Source: Acidiferrobacterales bacterium
Lineage (GTDB): Bacteria > Pseudomonadota > Gammaproteobacteria > Acidiferrobacterales > Sulfurifustaceae
NCBI GenBank assembly: GCA_015492195.1
Contig: WGFP01000079.1
Span: forward strand, 1-7,580
Length of the DNA stretch: 7,580 nt
Reading direction: 5' to 3'
Position numbers and translations under genes: made by a program. Shown one piece after another: positions 7,062 through 7,580 of the stretch (position 1 is the first letter of the stretch; every line of letters starts with the position of its first letter). The notes beneath the pieces were generated by a model, which saw nothing but the letters and a program-made list of their open reading frames with translations, was not told the origin of the DNA and searched no databases.

Positions 7062-7161
7062 TGGGCCTGGCCGGGATCGAACCGACACGGGACGTGTGCC
7101 TCGACAAAGGCGTCCCACCGGTTCCCAAAACCGGCGTGTCTACCTATTTCACCACAGGCCC
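7062..7161 (-). tRNA. Leucine-type class II tRNA with proline anticodon UGG
   Basis: Read on the minus strand, a complete cloverleaf forms. The acceptor is GGGCCTG/CAGGCCC, 7 of 7 pairs. U8-G9 follow, then D-arm GTG/CAC with loop AAATAGGTAGA, the leucine-tRNA form. The anticodon stem is CCGGT/ACCGG, 5 of 5, with loop TTTGGGA, giving anticodon UGG with G37. The T-arm is GTCGG/CCGGC with loop TTCGATC, and the discriminator is A73; CCA is not encoded. The variable region is 31 nt, with stem GGGACG/CGTCCC and an extra CCT/AGG hairpin in its loop. Class II arms usually do not exceed about 24 nt. A15 and U48 form the leucine-type Levitt pair. UGG reads proline CCN codons and differs from leucine UAG by one base. 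LeuRS of E. coli does not read the anticodon, so leucylation is plausible. ProRS elements G35, G36 and A73 are present, but C1-G72 is not. It may be functional, dual-identity or decayed. Confidence 0.85.
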
Positions 7162-7170
7162 CCTAGTAGT

Positions 7171-7252
7171 GGTCCGTCCGGGTCGGCAGATGATGGGACT
7201 CTAGTTAGCGCTGGATACCATCATCTGTCGCTTGGGTTAGGGCCGCCGGACC
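7171..7252. repeat. Nested inverted repeat upstream of the tRNA
   Basis: Perfect 10-bp arms CAGATGATGG (7187-7196) and CCATCATCTG (7218-7227) enclose a 21-nt loop. They extend outward by three more pairs, one of them G-U, to 7184/7230. A further pair of arms, GGTCCG (7171-7176) and CGGACC (7247-7252), encloses it. No coding region covers this. It could be a structured leader RNA of the tRNA transcript, a protein-binding site or a small-element remnant. No confident tRNA promoter was seen in this stretch. Confidence 0.65.
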
Positions 7253-7256
7253 GGCC

Positions 7257-7346
7257 TCAATCTGGTATCATCGTATTCTCCTTATACTTCCTTTGTGGCA
7301 ATAAATGTGAGAAACTATGTACGCACTCTTGCCATACGGTTTCCAT
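7257..7346 (-). CDS. Possible 29-aa small protein, unrecognised
   Basis: An ATG at 7346, preceded by AGGA with seven-base spacing, opens 29 codons (METVWQECVH...) ending at TGA 7259-7257. Near its end a second start, ATG 7271, has AAGGAG with six-base spacing but gives only MIPD. No similarity is recognised and no membrane segment is seen. The first ribosome site and start codon lie in the loop of a 13-bp hairpin (7321-7368), which could control access. It lies between an upstream minus-strand gene and the tRNA. It may be chance, since the ORF is short. Confidence 0.2.
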   Translation of the reverse strand: METVWQECVHSFSHLLPQRKYKENTMIPD

Positions 7347-7401
7347 GCTAATTCCTGGTAAAGTGCGTTGGGCCGGGTGGCTCCTATCCACCCGGCCTTT
7401 T
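7321..7401 (+). ncRNA. Possible small RNA ending at a terminator
   Basis: On the + strand a hairpin of ACGCACT/AGTGCGT (7321-7327, 7362-7368) continues through TTGCCA/TGGTAA (one G-U, one bulged C). Two bases later comes an intrinsic terminator. No + strand gene precedes this terminator, so a short RNA is the simplest source of its transcription. Promoter evidence is weak: TTGTGG, 17 bases, TATGTA overlaps the hairpin, and an upstream TATACT (7283-7288) lacks a -35. Transcription through the IS (transposase, +) is another source. Confidence 0.3.
7371..7401 (+). terminator. Intrinsic terminator, rightward
   Basis: Perfect 10-bp GC-rich stem GGCCGGGTGG (7371-7380) / CCACCCGGCC (7388-7397), 7-nt loop, then TTTT. 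The U tract is on the + strand only. In the other direction the same hairpin directly follows the stop of the leftward gene, but without a U tract. Confidence 0.8.
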
Positions 7402-7580
7402 CATTCCACCATTTGCCGGATTAACTTTTCCGCCTCGGCAAGACCCCGATTATTTAGCGAATATCGTCGCCCGCGCTTACTTCCAGCCACCAGAATGAAA
7501 TCCGAGCGGGCCTCAATCGTGCGGTCAATGCGATCCACGCCGATACCAGACTGTTTGGCCGATCTCATAAGCGTTAAGCC
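7401..7580 (-). CDS. Unidentified protein, C-terminal 59 residues (partial)
   Basis: An open minus-strand reading frame enters from beyond position 7580 and ends at TGA 7403-7401, immediately before a GC-rich hairpin. The visible part includes LMRSAKQSGIGVDRIDRT, then ILVAGSKRGRRYSLNNRG, then a final helix LAEAEKLIRQMVE. A helix, a basic beta-hairpin rich in G/K/R and a terminal helix look like the wing and last helix of a winged-helix DNA-binding domain. That is inference from pattern only. No family is recognised. The start and most of the protein are outside the window. It is on the same strand as the tRNA and comF. Confidence 0.6.
   Translation of the reverse strand, partial: GLTLMRSAKQSGIGVDRIDRTIEARSDFILVAGSKRGRRYSLNNRGLAEAEKLIRQMVE

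Noticed and set aside
7062..7161. Serine tRNA or selenocysteine tRNA
   Set aside because: The discriminator is A rather than G, the A15-U48 pair is leucine-like, the D-stem is the short 3-bp leucine form, and the anticodon is UGG.
1..7580. CRISPR array or riboswitch
   Set aside because: No regularly spaced direct repeats and no recognisable riboswitch core were seen.

Overview
The window suggests a GC-rich proteobacterium, most likely gammaproteobacterial. This rests on an MSHA (mannose-sensitive haemagglutinin type IV pilus) biogenesis operon in the Vibrio-like order mshJ-K-L-M-N and on a ComF/GntX-type gene. No finer taxonomy can be supported from the sequence alone.

Positions 2-5156 (+) hold five tightly packed, partly overlapping genes. 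The first is mshJ, whose 5' end lies outside the window. It is followed by mshK, the lipoprotein secretin mshL, the ExeA-like ATPase mshM and the TPR protein mshN. Together they build the inner-membrane-to-outer-membrane channel of a type IV pilus: MshJ and MshK as alignment/pilot-type proteins, MshL as the outer-membrane pore, and MshM and MshN as accessory factors. MshN carries an extra LysM domain. The mshE/mshG motor genes that usually follow mshN are absent here. Instead the operon meets a convergent comF gene (5244-5975, -) across a short AT-rich spacer with heptamer repeats.

Positions 5986-7058 hold an IS1595-family insertion sequence with one intact transposase (+). A candidate 8-bp target duplication, CCTAGGGG, lies at both ends. 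The left end carries a near-perfect 23-bp palindrome with a TATAAT box pointing each way. Removing the IS would place the next gene, a tRNA on the minus strand, directly upstream of comF.

Positions 7062-7161 (-) encode the most unusual item. It is a tRNA with the body of a class II leucine tRNA (long variable arm, Leu-type D-arm, A73, A15-U48) but a proline anticodon, UGG, and an exceptionally long 31-nt variable region. All helices are intact. It could decode proline codons with the wrong amino acid, be a proline/leucine dual-identity tRNA, or be a decayed or specialised tRNA-like RNA.

Positions 7162-7580 hold a strong inverted repeat upstream of the tRNA, a possible small ORF whose start lies in a hairpin loop, and a clear intrinsic terminator facing right (possible small RNA). 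The C-terminal 59 codons of an unidentified minus-strand protein run off the window.
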